Shown here in pieces: positions 6,940-7,838 of a stretch of 7,838 bases of DNA (the stretch's first letter is position 1; each line of letters opens with the position of its first letter). Below the pieces are notes generated by a model. The model was not told where the DNA came from, did not search any database, and saw only the letters and a program-made list of their open reading frames with translations. The translations under genes and the position numbers were made by a program. This DNA comes from Lachnospiraceae bacterium. GTDB taxonomy: Bacteria > Bacillota > Clostridia > Lachnospirales > Lachnospiraceae. The stretch covers positions 1 through 7,838 of the forward strand of contig JAIECC010000276.1 in assembly GCA_029068665.1 (NCBI GenBank), read 5' to 3'.

Positions 6940-7838
6940 CGAGCAATTTCCTCTATTACCGCCTGCATACCTTTTAAATCAGGAATATGACCATTCTGAT
7001 CAACTATCACTAATTTCACCTTTGTATTTGGAGCATCTGCCAAAAAATCCTGTATGTGTCTTGTGGGTGTAACAATATCCAGACTGCCTTGTATGATTGT
7101 ATAAGGAAGCGAAACCGATCGCAGTTCTGTTCTCAAATCAATTGTTATAAGCTCTTTTATCAGTGACTTATTTTTCAAATACCCGTTGATAAACATTGCC
7201 CTGCAATCCCGCAGTTTATAATCCGGACCGGTAAGATACCCCTTTATCATACTGCCCATAGGCTCTTTTTCCTCAGACTTTCCCATATAACCTGAAGTGT
7301 ATGTTCGAATCCATGACATAATCAAGCGGGCATGTTCGATATTCGGTTCTTCTTTTATCTGATTCAATAATTCTTTCTTTTTCTTCGGCATTGCCGATTG
7401 CTCCAAAGCAGAATACACTGCCTGATTAAATGTCATATCATGTAAGACCTGGCCATATGTCACTACTCCGTCTATTATATCCCTGACCTGAGCCAGGGCT
7501 TTTAAAATCAGTATACTTCCCCATGACATCCCAAATACATATATCTTATTTTCCGGAAACCGTCTGCGTATTTCCCGAAGCAGCTCCACCGTCATAGTTA
7601 CAAAATCTTTTATCTGAAAGGTATCATCAATCCTCCGGTTATTAATCCCACATCCCAGCTGGTCCCAGCACACCAGGGTTATGTGCTCTGTTATCTCCGG
7701 AAACATCCCCCGACAGCCTACATTAAAAGGAATCGGTGTTCCCGGACCGCCATGCAGACAAATCACAACGGGATTGGATTGTCGTTTTCCATCTATCATA
7801 ATCTTCTGCACATATCCTCCCAGCTCCACCTCACATAC
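6933..7838 (-). CDS. Alpha/beta hydrolase, proline-iminopeptidase-like (5' end outside window)
   Basis: The reading frame is open to the right edge. A GTG at 7829-7827 is a possible start, but three in-frame codons (Val, Cys, Glu) precede it and no ribosome binding site is visible, so the true start is probably outside. Numbered from that GTG, the protein has HGGPG (26-30, oxyanion-hole motif), WDQLG (55-59) and the nucleophile elbow GMSWGS with Ser102. Asp251 (GSLD) and His281 (NGH) complete a full catalytic triad. About residues 130-235 would form the helical cap that sets specificity. HGGPG plus WDQxG plus GxSWGS is typical of peptidase S33/proline iminopeptidase relatives, but the substrate cannot be read from this and a peptidase or esterase role is open. 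No signal peptide is visible. No clear terminator follows, so some read-through into the M16 gene is possible. Confidence 0.88.
   Translation of the reverse strand, partial: VCEVELGGYVQKIMIDGKRQSNPVVICLHGGPGTPIPFNVGCRGMFPEITEHITLVCWDQLGCGINNRRIDDTFQIKDFVTMTVELLREIRRRFPENKIYVFGMSWGSILILKALAQVRDIIDGVVTYGQVLHDMTFNQAVYSALEQSAMPKKKKELLNQIKEEPNIEHARLIMSWIRTYTSGYMGKSEEKEPMGSMIKGYLTGPDYKLRDCRAMFINGYLKNKSLIKELITIDLRTELRSVSLPYTIIQGSLDIVTPTRHIQDFLADAPNTKVKLVIVDQNGHIPDLKGMQAVIEEIARL

Noticed and set aside
1..7838. Search for a new defence, mobile or RNA-based system.
   Set aside because: All coding space is taken by recognisable housekeeping or common accessory genes, apart from one lipoprotein; no repeats, arrays, reverse transcriptase, nuclease or integrase were seen.

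Overview
The window looks like a piece of a low-to-mid GC Bacillota (Clostridia) chromosome, most likely Lachnospiraceae. The basis is strong AGGAGG-type ribosome binding sites, the era-recO-lipoprotein-glyS order, the alpha2-type glycyl-tRNA synthetase, and a ~970-residue M16C peptidase of a type common in gut Clostridia. The family assignment is inference from gene order and protein style; no 16S or other marker is present.

All six genes lie on the minus strand, so transcription runs from the right edge to the left. From right to left they are: a partial alpha/beta hydrolase (6933-7838, 5' end cut by the window edge); a 130-nt intergenic region with two candidate extended -10 promoters (6873-6901 and 6911-6939); a large presequence-protease-like M16C metallopeptidase (3893-6802); an 88-nt gap with a strong imperfect hairpin (3824-3863) just ahead of the era ribosome binding site; the ribosome-assembly GTPase era (2899-3804); the recombination mediator recO (2124-2879); an uncharacterised lipoprotein (1518-2081); and glycyl-tRNA synthetase glyS (110-1498). 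A 22-bp perfect hairpin terminator (13-62) closes the run.

The genes from era to glyS are separated by only 19, 42 and 19 nt, each with its own good Shine-Dalgarno sequence and no visible terminator between them. They are therefore probably one transcript, possibly starting upstream of the M16 peptidase. The operon mixes ribosome maturation (Era), DNA repair (RecO), an envelope lipoprotein of unknown role and tRNA charging (GlyRS), a housekeeping grouping rather than one pathway. No mobile element, CRISPR array, phage gene, tRNA or rRNA was seen, and no gap between genes exceeds about 130 nt. I found no evidence of a new multi-gene system. The points most worth a second look are the lipoprotein, the hairpin ahead of era, and the lack of a T-box directly ahead of glyS.
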